Positions 48,124 through 57,251 of a DNA stretch of 64,000 nt are shown here, one piece after another. Position numbers and translations under genes: made by a program. The notes under the pieces are model-generated. The model saw nothing but the letters and a program-made list of their open reading frames with translations, was not told the DNA's origin and did no database searches. The DNA is from Mesorhizobium sp. (lineage in GTDB: Bacteria; Pseudomonadota; Alphaproteobacteria; Rhizobiales; Rhizobiaceae). The stretch lies in the NCBI GenBank assembly GCA_019635735.1, contig JAHBYX010000001.1, positions 434,001-498,000 of the forward strand, in the 5' to 3' direction. Every line of letters starts with the position of its first letter. Positions within the stretch are counted from its first letter, which is position 1.

Positions 48124-49005
48124 ATGCATGCGCCCAGCCTCCGCGGTCCCCTCTTCATGGTCGCCGCGACCTGCTCCTATGTGATCAACGATACGTTCAT
48201 GAAGCTCGCCACGGAAGGGCTGCCGCCCTACGAGGTGCTGTTCCTGCGCGGCGTGGCAGCGACGCTGTGGAGCGTCCCGATGGTTATCCTTCTCGGCTAC
48301 CGGCGCCATCTGCCGGCGCTGGTCGAACCGCGCGTGCTCGCACGCAATCTGCTCGAACTGTTCGGCGTGCTCTGTTTCATCCTTGCCCTGACCAACATGC
48401 CGATCGCGGACGCCACCGCGCTTGGCCAGATCACGCCGCTCATCGTGCTGCTCGGGGCGGCCTTCCTGTTCGGCGAGCGGATCGGCGCGATACGCCTCGC
48501 ACTGATCGCGCTCGGCTTCGTCGGGGCGATCCTGATCGCACAGCCGACGATGGAGGGGATTTCGTTCTACGCGGTTCTGGCGCTGTCCAACGCCGCCTTC
48601 GCGGCCGCTCGCGACCTCGCCGGGCGGCGCGTCGCGGGGCATGTGCCGGGCATGATCGTCGCGACCTCGGCCGCGATCGTCGTGCTCGTCGGCGCCGGCG
48701 CCATGCATCTGGCTACGGAAGCCTGGGTGATGCCCAGCCTGCGGCACATGTTGCTGTTGGCCGGCTCGGGGTTCTTCCTGATCTTCGGCCACTTCTTCAT
48801 CTTCATGGCCTACCGGGTCGGCCCAACCGACGTGGTCGCGCCCTTCTACTACTGCTTCACGGTCTGGGCAGTGATCTCAGGGCGGGTCGTCTTCGGCCAT
48901 CTGCCGAATCTTGTGGCCTCGCTCGGCATCCTGATGGTGGTGGGAAGCGGACTGATCATCGTCGCGCTCGACCGCCGCCGGCGTCGTCCGACGATCATCG
49001 CGTAG
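48124..49005 (+). CDS. EamA-family (DMT superfamily) transporter
   Basis: 293 residues, ten hydrophobic helices. EamA repeat patterns: SLRGPLFMVAATCSYVINDT near the start (about 5-24), and FFLIFGHFFIFMAYRVGPTD and VAPFYYCFTVWAVISGRVVF in the second half. The substrate is unknown. The start is uncertain: ATG at 48124 sits right before the first helix, while an in-frame ATG at 48070 would add 18 residues; neither has a strong ribosome binding site. Convergent with smpB. Confidence 0.85.
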   Translation: MHAPSLRGPLFMVAATCSYVINDTFMKLATEGLPPYEVLFLRGVAATLWSVPMVILLGYRRHLPALVEPRVLARNLLELFGVLCFILALTNMPIADATALGQITPLIVLLGAAFLFGERIGAIRLALIALGFVGAILIAQPTMEGISFYAVLALSNAAFAAARDLAGRRVAGHVPGMIVATSAAIVVLVGAGAMHLATEAWVMPSLRHMLLLAGSGFFLIFGHFFIFMAYRVGPTDVVAPFYYCFTVWAVISGRVVFGHLPNLVASLGILMVVGSGLIIVALDRRRRRPTIIA

Positions 49006-49053
49006 ACGGGGTGGGTCCCGCTGCCTCCGGCAGCTCCCACCCGGTCGCAGCCT

Positions 49054-49078
49054 TTCGTCACGCCACTGGCGTGACGAA
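49054..49078. terminator. 11-bp hairpin between convergent EamA and smpB genes
   Basis: Arms TTCGTCACGCC (49054-49064) and GGCGTGACGAA (49068-49078) with loop ACT, a perfect inverted repeat, 24 bases from the smpB stop. A short run of T follows on the minus side (GGCTGCGA, no strong tract). Bidirectional terminator is likely. Confidence 0.6.
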
Positions 49079-49101
49079 TTCGCTGTCGGCGAACCGGCTC
49101 C

Positions 49102-49578
49102 TTACCCCTTGTCGCGTAGGAGGCGGCCCTTCTCGCGGTTCCAGTCGCGCTCCTTTTCCGTCTGGCGCTTGTCGTGCAGCTTCTTGCCGCGGGCGACCGC
49201 GAGCAGCAGTTTCGCCCGGCCTTTATCGTTGAAATAGATTTTCAGCGGTACGAGCGTCATGCCCTCCCGCTCGACGGATTGGGCGAGCCTCGCGCGCTCG
49301 CGCTTGCTCGTGAGCAGCTTGCGGCGCCGGCGCGGCTCGTGGTTGAAGCGGTTCGCCTGCAGGTATTCCGGCAGGTAGGAGTTGATCAGCCAGAGTTCCC
49401 CGCCTTCGACGGAGGCATAGGATTCCTGGATGTTCGCCTGCCCCTGGCGCAGCGACTTCACCTCCGTGCCCGAAAGCACCAGCCCGGTCTCGAGCGTGTC
49501 CAACACTTCGTAGGAGAACCGCGCCTTGCGGTTCTCTGCTACGGTCCTATTGTTGGGATCGTCACGTCCTGTCGCCAT
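49102..49578 (-). CDS. smpB: SsrA-binding protein (trans-translation factor)
   Basis: 158 residues. Binds tmRNA and helps rescue stalled ribosomes. Family features: [20 protein letters not shown] (about 16-35), [20 protein letters not shown] and ENREKGR-type basic tail ([20 protein letters not shown]) for ribosome A-site entry. ATG at 49578. Five bases follow the dapA stop, indicating an operon. No tmRNA gene was recognised in the window. Confidence 0.96.
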   Translation of the reverse strand: MATGRDDPNNRTVAENRKARFSYEVLDTLETGLVLSGTEVKSLRQGQANIQESYASVEGGELWLINSYLPEYLQANRFNHEPRRRRKLLTSKRERARLAQSVEREGMTLVPLKIYFNDKGRAKLLLAVARGKKLHDKRQTEKERDWNREKGRLLRDKG

Positions 49579-49583
49579 GCTTG

Positions 49584-50465
49584 CTAATTCAGGAGACCGA
49601 CACTGCGCATAGCGGCGTCGATCTTCTCCGCTGTCGAGGGTTCCACGGTGACGAGCGGCGAGCGCACGACGTTGGCGACGCGGCCAAGCTTCGACAGCGC
49701 GTATTTCGACCCGGTGACCCCAGCTTCGATGAAGATCGTCTTGTGCAGCGGCATCAACCGGTCCTGCAACTCGAGCGCACGCTCCTTGTCGTTCGCCAGC
49801 GTCGCAGCCTGGAACTCTGCACAAAGCCGCGGCGCAACGTTGGAGGTTACCGAGATGCAACCGACGCCGCCATGGGCGTTGAAGCCGAGCGCGGAGGCAT
49901 CTTCGCCGGACAACTGGATGAAGTCCTTGCCGCAGGTGAGGCGCTGCTCGGACACCCGCTCGACCTTGCCGGTCGCGTCCTTGACGCCGACGATGTTCTT
50001 GAAATCATTGCGCAGGCGGCCCATCGTCTCGGGCGTCATGTCGATGACCGAACGCGGCGGGATGTTGTAGATGAAGATCGGCAAGGTCGTCGACCGGGCC
50101 ACCGCAGCGAAATGCTCATAGAGCCCGCGCTGCGTCGGCTTGTTGTAATAGGGCGTAACCACCAGCACCGCATCGGCACCGGCCTTCTCGGCCCCCTGGG
50201 TAAGGCTGACCGCCTCGGCAGTATTGTTGGAACCGGCGCCGGCGATGACGGGCACCCTTCCTTTCGCCGCCCTGATGCACGCGCGGACGACCGAATGATG
50301 CTCCTCATGCGTGAGCGTCGGCGACTCGCCGGTCGTGCCGACCGGGACGAGACCGTTGGTGCCTTCCGCGATCTGCCACTCCACGAAGTCGGCAAACGCT
50401 TTCTCGTCGACCCCGCCATCGGCGCGGAACGGCGTGACGAGCGCGGTGAACGACCCCTGGAACAT
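49584..50465 (-). CDS. dapA: 4-hydroxy-tetrahydrodipicolinate synthase
   Basis: 293 residues, (beta/alpha)8 lyase of the lysine pathway, condensing pyruvate with aspartate semialdehyde. Active-site residues: Tyr133 in [10 protein letters not shown], Lys162 in GVKDATGK (Schiff base), and the [10 protein letters not shown] loop. ATG at 50465 is preceded by AGGAGAAACG; the in-frame start at 50591 would add 42 residues. Upstream of smpB in the same operon. Confidence 0.96.
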   Translation of the reverse strand: MFQGSFTALVTPFRADGGVDEKAFADFVEWQIAEGTNGLVPVGTTGESPTLTHEEHHSVVRACIRAAKGRVPVIAGAGSNNTAEAVSLTQGAEKAGADAVLVVTPYYNKPTQRGLYEHFAAVARSTTLPIFIYNIPPRSVIDMTPETMGRLRNDFKNIVGVKDATGKVERVSEQRLTCGKDFIQLSGEDASALGFNAHGGVGCISVTSNVAPRLCAEFQAATLANDKERALELQDRLMPLHKTIFIEAGVTGSKYALSKLGRVANVVRSPLVTVEPSTAEKIDAAMRSVGLLN

Positions 50466-50674
50466 GATCAACGTTTCTCCTGATGCACAGTTACATGCGC
50501 GAAAGCGCGGCAACATAGTCTTGCCACGCGGATGCGGCAAGCAGGTCCCGTGCTCTATTCGATGACGCGGCGGGACGCCATAACCATTCATTCACCAAGT
50601 CTTCACGCTCGGCCGGTAGCCTTACCGATGCCCGCTCCAGATTTTGTCCCGAGTGCTGAAGAGGGATCCTCGGC

Positions 50675-52834
50675 ATGACCGCCACCATGTTCCCCTATCG
50701 CCTTGCCGCCGGCAGCGCGCTGATCGCGCTGGTGGCCGGCGGGTTTGTCGTCTATCCGGATGCGCTGACGACGGCTGCTGTTGCCCGGCCGCCCGTGAAC
50801 GCCGGCTTGCAGGGACCCCGGACAGATCCTGACGGCGCGCGGCTGATGTCAGTTGCTCCGTCCGCCGCAATCGTGCCCGGCCTGCCGATGCTGCCGGCGC
50901 TATCCACCTTTCCGCCAGCAGCGGCGCAACCGCCGCAGACGGCACAACCCGCTCGCCCGGCGGGCGATATCGCTCTCCTGAAGCTCGGGCTCGCCGCAAT
51001 CGATGCCGGCGATGTCACTGGCGCGATCGCCGCGCGCAACCAGCTGCGTTTCGGCTCGCTCGACCACGACATCCTGACCTGGGCCATCGCAATCTCAAAC
51101 CAACCGGCCGTGCCGAGCGGAGAAATCAAGACCGCCACCCGCGTTCTGGCCGGATGGCCGGGCATCGGCGATCTGAGACGCAATACCGAACGGGCGCTTT
51201 TGCGGGAGAACACCGACCCGAAGACAGTCATCGAGGTTTTCGGGGACAGTGCGCCCGAGACAGTCGAAGGCGCACGGATCCTTGCCCGGACGCAGGTGGC
51301 GCTCGGCGATGCGAAGGCGGCTCGCGCGACGCTTGCCCCATTCTGGCGCGGCGAGAAGCTCGAAGCTGCGACAGAGACAGCGATTCTGAGGGAATTCTCC
51401 GACGTGTTGGAGAAGGAGGATCACCGCACCCGCATGGAGTTCATGCTCTACAACGACCGCGCGAACTCGGCCATGCGCGTGGCGCGCCTCGCCGAGGCCG
51501 AAAAGCTCGCCTTTGCCTGGACGGCGGTGATCAAGGGCGACAGGAACGCGAGGAAACTGCTGGGCGAAGTGCCGAAGGACCAGCACGGCGCGGGGTATTT
51601 CTTCGCCAGTGCCAAGCAGTTGCGCCGGACGGGGAAATACAAGGAAGCAGCATCGGAGATGCTCAAGGCACCTGTGGACAAGGAGGCGCTTGCCGATCCG
51701 GACGCCTGGTGGGTGGAGCGTCGCGTCTTGGTGCGCGAACTCCTCGATATGCGCGACTACACCACCGCTTACGGGCTCGCCGCGGCTCACGCCGCCGAGT
51801 CGCCGGCTATGGCGGCCGACGCCGAGTTCCATGCCGGCTGGATCGCGCTCAGGATGCTGAACGACCCCAAGGTCGCTGCACGCCATTTCGCAAGGATCGC
51901 CGAAGTGGCGGAAGGGCCGATTTCTCGCTCCCGGGCTTACTACTGGCTCGGACGGGCAACTGATGCGGGCGCGCCTGGAGACGCGAAGGCGTATTATGAA
52001 ATGGCGGCCGAGAACGGCACGGCTTTTTACGGTCAACTCGCCGCACAGAAGCTCGGGCGCAAGGCTATTCCCATCGACCTGCCCACCGCCTCGGATGCCG
52101 AACGCAAGGCGTTCGAGGCCCGCGACGCGGTGGCAGCGATCCGGCGCATCGAGGAAGCGGGATTCGCGGCCGACAGGCTCTATCGCGAACTCGCCGGTGA
52201 ACTCGAGAGCGCCGGCGAGCTGGCGCTGCTCGCCGGCATGGCCGAGGCGCGCGGCGACCATTATCTGGCACTGCGCGTGGGCAAGATCGCCGCCGCCCGC
52301 GGAATTGCCATCGGATATCTGGCGCACCCGACGGGTGCCATTCCGGAGACCGCGAACCTGTCCGGTGCCGGCAAGGCGCTGGCTTATGCGATCGCCAGGC
52401 AGGAGAGCGAATTCAAGGTGAGCGCCGTGTCGGGCGCCGGTGCTCAGGGCCTCCTGCAACTCCTGCCGGATACGGCCAAGGAGATGGCGAAGAAGGCCGG
52501 CATGCCGTTCTCAAAGCTCCTGCTGACCACCGACCCCGGCTACAACGCGACGCTCGGATCGGAATTCCTGTCGGAGCAGCTCGGTCGCTTTTCCGGCTCC
52601 TATGTGCTGACCTTCGCCGGCTACAATGCCGGCCCCCGGCGCGCGCAGGACTGGATCAAGCGTTACGGCGATCCCCGCGGCAAACCCGTCGAGGAGGTCG
52701 TCGACTGGGTGGAACGAATCCCCTTCACCGAGACTCGGCACTATGTGCAGCGCGTGATGGAGAATTATCAGGTCTACAAGATGCGCCTGACTGGTACGTT
52801 CGACATCGTCGCTGACCTGGTCGAGGGCCGCTGA
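50675..52834 (+). CDS. slt: Soluble lytic murein transglycosylase
   Basis: 719 residues. Signal-anchor or signal peptide at about 8-27 (LAAGSALIALVAGGFVVYP), a long helical superhelix (U-domain like, about 90-540), and a C-terminal SLT domain. Catalytic Glu577 in AIARQESEFKVSAVSGAGAQ, then GLLQLLPDTAKEMAKKAGMP and FAGYNAGPRRAQDWIKRYG. Cleaves murein glycan with formation of 1,6-anhydro ends in the periplasm. Divergent from dapA over 209 bases. ATG at 50675 (a second ATG at 50687 is in frame). Confidence 0.94.
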   Translation: MTATMFPYRLAAGSALIALVAGGFVVYPDALTTAAVARPPVNAGLQGPRTDPDGARLMSVAPSAAIVPGLPMLPALSTFPPAAAQPPQTAQPARPAGDIALLKLGLAAIDAGDVTGAIAARNQLRFGSLDHDILTWAIAISNQPAVPSGEIKTATRVLAGWPGIGDLRRNTERALLRENTDPKTVIEVFGDSAPETVEGARILARTQVALGDAKAARATLAPFWRGEKLEAATETAILREFSDVLEKEDHRTRMEFMLYNDRANSAMRVARLAEAEKLAFAWTAVIKGDRNARKLLGEVPKDQHGAGYFFASAKQLRRTGKYKEAASEMLKAPVDKEALADPDAWWVERRVLVRELLDMRDYTTAYGLAAAHAAESPAMAADAEFHAGWIALRMLNDPKVAARHFARIAEVAEGPISRSRAYYWLGRATDAGAPGDAKAYYEMAAENGTAFYGQLAAQKLGRKAIPIDLPTASDAERKAFEARDAVAAIRRIEEAGFAADRLYRELAGELESAGELALLAGMAEARGDHYLALRVGKIAAARGIAIGYLAHPTGAIPETANLSGAGKALAYAIARQESEFKVSAVSGAGAQGLLQLLPDTAKEMAKKAGMPFSKLLLTTDPGYNATLGSEFLSEQLGRFSGSYVLTFAGYNAGPRRAQDWIKRYGDPRGKPVEEVVDWVERIPFTETRHYVQRVMENYQVYKMRLTGTFDIVADLVEGR

Positions 52835-52920
52835 CCGGTACCGGATCGCGTTCCGTGTGCAGCTTGCCTTTGCTACGCCAGCCTGTATCTCTTCGAATTC
52901 AATAGGTTCGGGAGAGATGT

Positions 52921-53808
52921 ATGGCGCAGGCGGACGGTTATGAGGATTTCCACTACACCTCGACCGATGGGCTGAAGCTGCATGCGCGGATCTATGGCGA
53001 GCGCCATGTGGCGGCCCTCCCCGCTATTTGTCTCCCCGGACTGACCCGCAATGCCGCGGACTTCCACGATCTCGCGCTTTACCTGTCGCGCCATCCGCGC
53101 TCGCCGCGCCAGGTCGTCGCGTTCGACTATCGTGGCCGTGGCCGCTCGGACCATGACCGCAACTGGAAGAACTACGACGTCCTGGTCGAAAGCGGCGACA
53201 TTCTTGCCGGACTTGCGGCACTGGGAATTGAGCACGGCGCGTTCATCGGCACCTCGCGCGGCGGGGTGATCATTCACGTTCTAGGCGCCATGCGACCGAC
53301 CGTGCTGAAAGCAGTCTTGCTGAATGACATCGGACCAGTGGTCGAAGGTGCCGGCCTCGCACAGATCCGCGCCTATCTGGAACGCGCGCCGAAACCGAAA
53401 ACCTTCGCGGAGGCGATCGAGATCAGCAGGGCGGCGCAAAAGGACAATTTCTCGGCGCTCAGCGATGCCGATTGGGAGCGTATGGCGCGGGCCTACTACC
53501 GCGAGGAGAACGGGACGCTGGTCGCTGATTTCGACCCGGCCCTGACCAACACCGTGACGACCGTCGACCTCAACAAGCCGCTTCCGCAACTCTGGCCACA
53601 GTTCGAAGGATTGCGCGGCGTGCCGATGCTGGCCATCCGCGGCGAAAACTCGAAGCTGTTGTCGGCCGAGACGCTGGAGGAAATGGCGAAGCGGCATCCG
53701 CGGATCGAGACGTTCACGGTCGAGGGACAGGGGCACGCCCCCTTGTTGGAGACCGGGGATCTGCCAGTGCGGATCGCGCGATTCCTGGAGAACGCCGAGC
53801 GGGGCTAA
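52921..53808 (+). CDS. Alpha/beta hydrolase
   Basis: 295 residues. Nucleophile elbow GTSRGGVIIH (about 103-112) with Ser, acidic residue in MLAIRGENSKLLSAE and His in GQGHAPLLETGD. Early motif CLPGLTRNAADFHDLA contributes the oxyanion hole. Substrate unknown; may act on esters or lactones. ATG at 52921 with GAGAG upstream. Located 86 bases after the transglycosylase, same strand. Confidence 0.92.
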   Translation: MAQADGYEDFHYTSTDGLKLHARIYGERHVAALPAICLPGLTRNAADFHDLALYLSRHPRSPRQVVAFDYRGRGRSDHDRNWKNYDVLVESGDILAGLAALGIEHGAFIGTSRGGVIIHVLGAMRPTVLKAVLLNDIGPVVEGAGLAQIRAYLERAPKPKTFAEAIEISRAAQKDNFSALSDADWERMARAYYREENGTLVADFDPALTNTVTTVDLNKPLPQLWPQFEGLRGVPMLAIRGENSKLLSAETLEEMAKRHPRIETFTVEGQGHAPLLETGDLPVRIARFLENAERG

Positions 53809-53983
53809 ACGAACTCGGCGATCGCTTTACCCTTCGACATGATTGCCGAACCAACTCTGAGAACTTCACGGCTCCCGCCGCACCGCTCGACGGTTCAGCT
53901 TCACAGCTTCCGCGACGCCATTCGGCCGTGCCGACGCACGTTCTCAGCCTGGTTCCAGCGCAGAGGCCCTGCGAAAAAGAAAA

Positions 53984-54007
53984 GACCCGGCGGTTGCCCG
54001 CCGGGTC
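53984..54007 (-). terminator. Rho-independent terminator of the porin gene
   Basis: Perfect 10-bp stem, arms 53984-53993 and 53998-54007, loop TTGC. Read on the minus strand it comes 23 bases after the porin stop and is followed by TTTTCTTTTTC, a good T-tract. One of the clearest terminators in the window. Confidence 0.9.
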
Positions 54008-54030
54008 TCTCAAATCAGCTCGTGAGCCGA

Positions 54031-55227
54031 TTAGAAGTAACGCGTGAAGCGCAGGAAGCCGGAGACGGTGCCTTCCGGATTCACGTGCGGGTAGAACGCG
54101 TTGGCCGAGACGTCGTCGTAGCGCAGTTCGCCGCGAACTTCGAAGTCCTTGACCGGGAACCAGACCACGGACAGTTCCGCAGCCCAAGCGTCGTTGCCGC
54201 GCGAGAAGTCCGTGCCGGCATAGTAGAGGTCGTTGAACCACTGGAACGCAACCGAAGCACCCAGCGTCTCGCTGAACTGCTGGTTGTACGAAGCCAGGAT
54301 CGACCACTCGGCACCGCCGTAGAGCGAGGTACCAGCGACGCCGAAGATCGACGGGCTGCCAGTGCTGTAGGCGTGCGAACCGTCAGCGTAGAAGCCGATG
54401 ACGCGCAGCGACGAGCCGGGCATGTTCGGGATATTGATCTGGGCGCCGAGCGAAGCAGCGAAGCCGCCGTCGCTGAAGCCGCCAAACAGGCCCGGGATGT
54501 TCGGGTTCACGGTGTACGGCGTGCCGTCAAACGACTCGTCGTAGGCAACCTTCAGCCAGACAGCACCCCAACCGCCAGCATAGCCGATCTTGGCCACGAC
54601 GTCCGGCAGATAGCCTTCACCGGCGAGCGTGTCGTCTTCAAGCGAGATCGCGCCGAAGAAGCCGTTCGACTCGAAGCGATAGCCGATGAGCGCACGCTGC
54701 TGGTAGCCGTAGTACATGCCGGTCCAGGAGTGCGAACCCCAGTTGGACGCGCCGCCGTTGTGGCTGTCGTTCCAGAAGGACTCGGAGTAGCCCATGAAGA
54801 GGCCGCCGAGCGAGATCCAGGCCTGGTCGGCCGTGACCGCACCGTCGCCCACGCCGTTCCAGGACGCCTGGAAGCGGATGTAGGACTGCAGCGTGCCCCA
54901 CTCGGTCTCCGAACGCGCGTCGAAGTTGACGCGGGCGCGAACCGTCTTGTACCAGCCTTCACCAGCAACACCACCGGCCGAGGGAAGCGTCTGCAACCCG
55001 CCGAGCGGATCGTAGCTGTTGGCAGCGATCTGGTACCAGACATAGCCCGAAATCTTCAGGCAGGTCTCGGTGCCGGGGATGTAGAAGAAGCCCGCGCCGT
55101 AAGCGTCGCAAACGCGGACGTATTCGACCGGCTCGGGCTCCGGCGCCATGACGGCGTCGGCGGCGCGAGCGCCGGTCACTGCGACGAGAGCCGCAGCGGA
55201 GCCGATGAGAAGGCTCTTGATGTTCAT
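54031..55227 (-). CDS. Outer-membrane porin (Omp2b/RopA-like)
   Basis: 398 residues. Signal peptide 1-22 (MNIKSLLIGSAAALVAVTGA, cleavage after RA-ADA). Mature start EPVEYVRVCDAYGAGFFYIP then GTETCLKISGYVWYQ, the classical N-terminus of the rhizobial/Brucella Omp2 family with a conserved Cys pair. Many alternating amphipathic strands predicted (beta barrel), C-terminal residue Phe after FLRFTRYF, needed for outer-membrane assembly. Highly expressed by codon choice and the ideal GGAGGT ribosome binding site. ATG at 55227. General porin for small solutes. Confidence 0.95.
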   Translation of the reverse strand: MNIKSLLIGSAAALVAVTGARAADAVMAPEPEPVEYVRVCDAYGAGFFYIPGTETCLKISGYVWYQIAANSYDPLGGLQTLPSAGGVAGEGWYKTVRARVNFDARSETEWGTLQSYIRFQASWNGVGDGAVTADQAWISLGGLFMGYSESFWNDSHNGGASNWGSHSWTGMYYGYQQRALIGYRFESNGFFGAISLEDDTLAGEGYLPDVVAKIGYAGGWGAVWLKVAYDESFDGTPYTVNPNIPGLFGGFSDGGFAASLGAQINIPNMPGSSLRVIGFYADGSHAYSTGSPSIFGVAGTSLYGGAEWSILASYNQQFSETLGASVAFQWFNDLYYAGTDFSRGNDAWAAELSVVWFPVKDFEVRGELRYDDVSANAFYPHVNPEGTVSGFLRFTRYF

Positions 55228-55849
55228 TTTCTGACCTCCAGTCAAAAGTTAAAAAACGGGTCTGGGTATTTTTTGCTGAAGGACAGCGTTCCCTGCCCCA
55301 TCCCCTAGGTGAAAAGTCGCTCCCGAAGTCGCTTCTCTTCCCGACCGACAATTACCGAACCGACACGCCAGTTCAACCTTCAACTTGCCCCCGCCGCGAT
55401 GTGCACACCGCTATGCCCAATTGCTGTTGCACAAATGACACGATTTGCCGGGGGTCCGAAAGGAAGCGTTAACCGAGCCAATTAACGAAGCCCGGCTATG
55501 CCCCTGAAGCGCCGGAAAACGGCGGATTCGTGCGGTCTTCGGGAGGCGGTTTCGGGTAAGTGTCTCTCCGGGGCGGAGACGGCAGGGGAGATTGCCTTGC
55601 ACTCAACTCGGCGAAAGGCGGCTCAGCGCGCAGTCGACCCTCGCCATCCGTCTCGGCTTCCCAAAGACTTTCGATGTGTGCGGAAAGGAGAGAATCACCT
55701 GCTGATTCTCTCCCTGGTGCCCCTCGCCCCGCAGATGCATTCGGCGGACGCGGCCGGCAAGAGGTATCGCGCTGCCAGCGGAAAGACACTCAAAGAGAAA
55801 AGCACCGGACTGCCACCCGGCACCTTCCTGACCTCGACTGCGGCTCGCC
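55228..55849. other. 622-base gap with a strong hairpin, no confident gene
   Basis: Contains the porin promoter/leader (a T-rich CCCGTTTTTTAACTTTTGACT stretch lies just before its ribosome binding site; minus strand) and, at 55687-55713, a perfect 11-bp inverted repeat (GGAGAGAATCA, loop CCTGC). Short open frames here are Arg/Pro/Ser-rich and lack good ribosome binding sites. A small RNA or leader is possible but unproven. Confidence 0.5.
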
Positions 55850-56923
55850 TCAGCCGTTGGCAACCTTGAGCGCCGCGTCCGTGCCCAGTGCGCGATTCAC
55901 GGCCGGGATGATCTTTTCGCCCCATAGGTCTATCTGCTTCAGCATGGTCTTCTCGTCGAAGTCGCCGAGTTGGGTCTGGATCGCGATCTGATCGCATTTG
56001 AGGACCTCGATCTCCTCGAGCAGCCGGTCGATGACGCGGTTGACGCTGCCGACCGGCAGGTTCGCCCGCAACGTGTCGAACGACAGGTCCTGCTGGGTCG
56101 GCGTCTCCTGCAGCATATAGCCGTCCTGGCTCTGCTGGCGCCGCTGGTGCAGCGCTTCCGAAAGGCGGCGCTGGTAACGGGCATTGTCGAGATAGCTTTC
56201 GACCTCGCGCTCGCTGTCGCTGGCATAGGCGCAGCGCAAAAGTGCGATCTTCACGTCGGACGCCTTCTTGCCTTCGGCTGCGGCCGCCCCTTCGATGGTG
56301 GTGCGTAGGCCCCTGATCGCGTCGAGGCCGCCGTGGAGCGCGGTAACGAAGAGATTATGGCCCTCTCGATAGCCGCGGCCCATCGATCTGGAGGAGCCGG
56401 CCGCGATCCAGATCGGCGGAGTCGGCTTCTGGACGGCGCGCACTGATATCGCCGTCGAGGGCAGTTTCAGGTAGGTGCCCTGGTGCTCGAAGATCTTCTG
56501 GTTCAGACCCTTCATGACGATGTCGAGGTATTCGGAGAAGACCTTCGGCGCGTCGTCGACGTTGACGCCGAAGCGCTCGAACTCGAACTGCTGGTAGCCG
56601 GAACCGACGCCGAGCTCGAGCCGGCCGCCCGACACGATGTCGGCGAAGCCGATCTCGGAAAGAAGCCGCTGCGGCTGGTAGAGCGGAAGCACGCAGACCG
56701 CCGTGCCGAGGCGAATCGTCTTCGTCACGCCGGAGCAGGCTGCGACCATCATCAGCGGCGACGGCACCAGACTATAATTATTGAAATGGTGCTCGGCAAA
56801 CCAGGCCGTGCCGAAGCCGGCCTTCTCGGACGCGACCGCCTGATCGATCGAATGGCGGATGACCTGCTCCGAGGTCTGGTGATAGCCGCGTTGGGCGGCA
56901 AGGATGAATGTTCCGAATTCCAT
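55850..56923 (-). CDS. Luciferase-like (LLM class) flavin-dependent monooxygenase
   Basis: 357 residues. TIM-barrel of bacterial-luciferase type: N-terminus MEFGTFILAAQRGYHQTSEQ, the family segment WFAEHHFNNYSLVPSPLMMV (about 42-61), IRLGTAVCVLPLYQPQRLLS (about 71-90) and GRLELGVGSGYQQFEFERFG. Such enzymes use FMNH2 provided by a separate reductase to insert oxygen into a substrate; several act as type II Baeyer-Villiger monooxygenases. A flavin reductase gene is in the same block. ATG at 56923. Last gene of the block. Confidence 0.93.
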   Translation of the reverse strand: MEFGTFILAAQRGYHQTSEQVIRHSIDQAVASEKAGFGTAWFAEHHFNNYSLVPSPLMMVAACSGVTKTIRLGTAVCVLPLYQPQRLLSEIGFADIVSGGRLELGVGSGYQQFEFERFGVNVDDAPKVFSEYLDIVMKGLNQKIFEHQGTYLKLPSTAISVRAVQKPTPPIWIAAGSSRSMGRGYREGHNLFVTALHGGLDAIRGLRTTIEGAAAAEGKKASDVKIALLRCAYASDSEREVESYLDNARYQRRLSEALHQRRQQSQDGYMLQETPTQQDLSFDTLRANLPVGSVNRVIDRLLEEIEVLKCDQIAIQTQLGDFDEKTMLKQIDLWGEKIIPAVNRALGTDAALKVANG

Positions 56924-56957
56924 CGTTCAGTCCTCGATATGCTTGACTTGGGGTGAT

Positions 56958-57251
56958 TCAGGAAGCGCGCTCGACATGCGCGCGGATCGAGTTGGTCGTC
57001 GTGTCGATCCAGCCCTTCTTCGCCGCGTAGTCGACCATCGCGCGATAGCCGGCCATCCATTCCGGCGTTCGCGGCGCGCCGGGCAGCGTTGGCACGAGAT
57101 CGACGCCGATCAGCACGTTGCCGTCGTCGACGAAGGTGACGCCCGAGATGGGCGGGCGCTTTTCATCTCCGGCGAGGCGCAGCTTGAAACCCTTGAAGTC
57201 ATCGGCCTCAAGGAGTGTGAGCCCTCTGGACGCATCGTAGCCGACGATCAT
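56958..57251 (-). CDS. Small conserved-looking hypothetical protein, 97 residues
   Basis: Overlaps the SDR-fusion stop by four bases (ATGA), so it is translationally coupled to it. The sequence starts MIVGYDASRGLTLLEADDFK and includes PPISGVTFVDDGNVLIGVDL, PGAPRTPEWMAGYRAMVDYA and a C-terminal KKGWIDTTTNSIRAHVERAS. No signal peptide or transmembrane segment; looks like a compact alpha/beta fold. Position between the fused dehydrogenase and the monooxygenase suggests a helper or accessory subunit. I do not recognise the family. Confidence 0.8.
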   Translation of the reverse strand: MIVGYDASRGLTLLEADDFKGFKLRLAGDEKRPPISGVTFVDDGNVLIGVDLVPTLPGAPRTPEWMAGYRAMVDYAAKKGWIDTTTNSIRAHVERAS

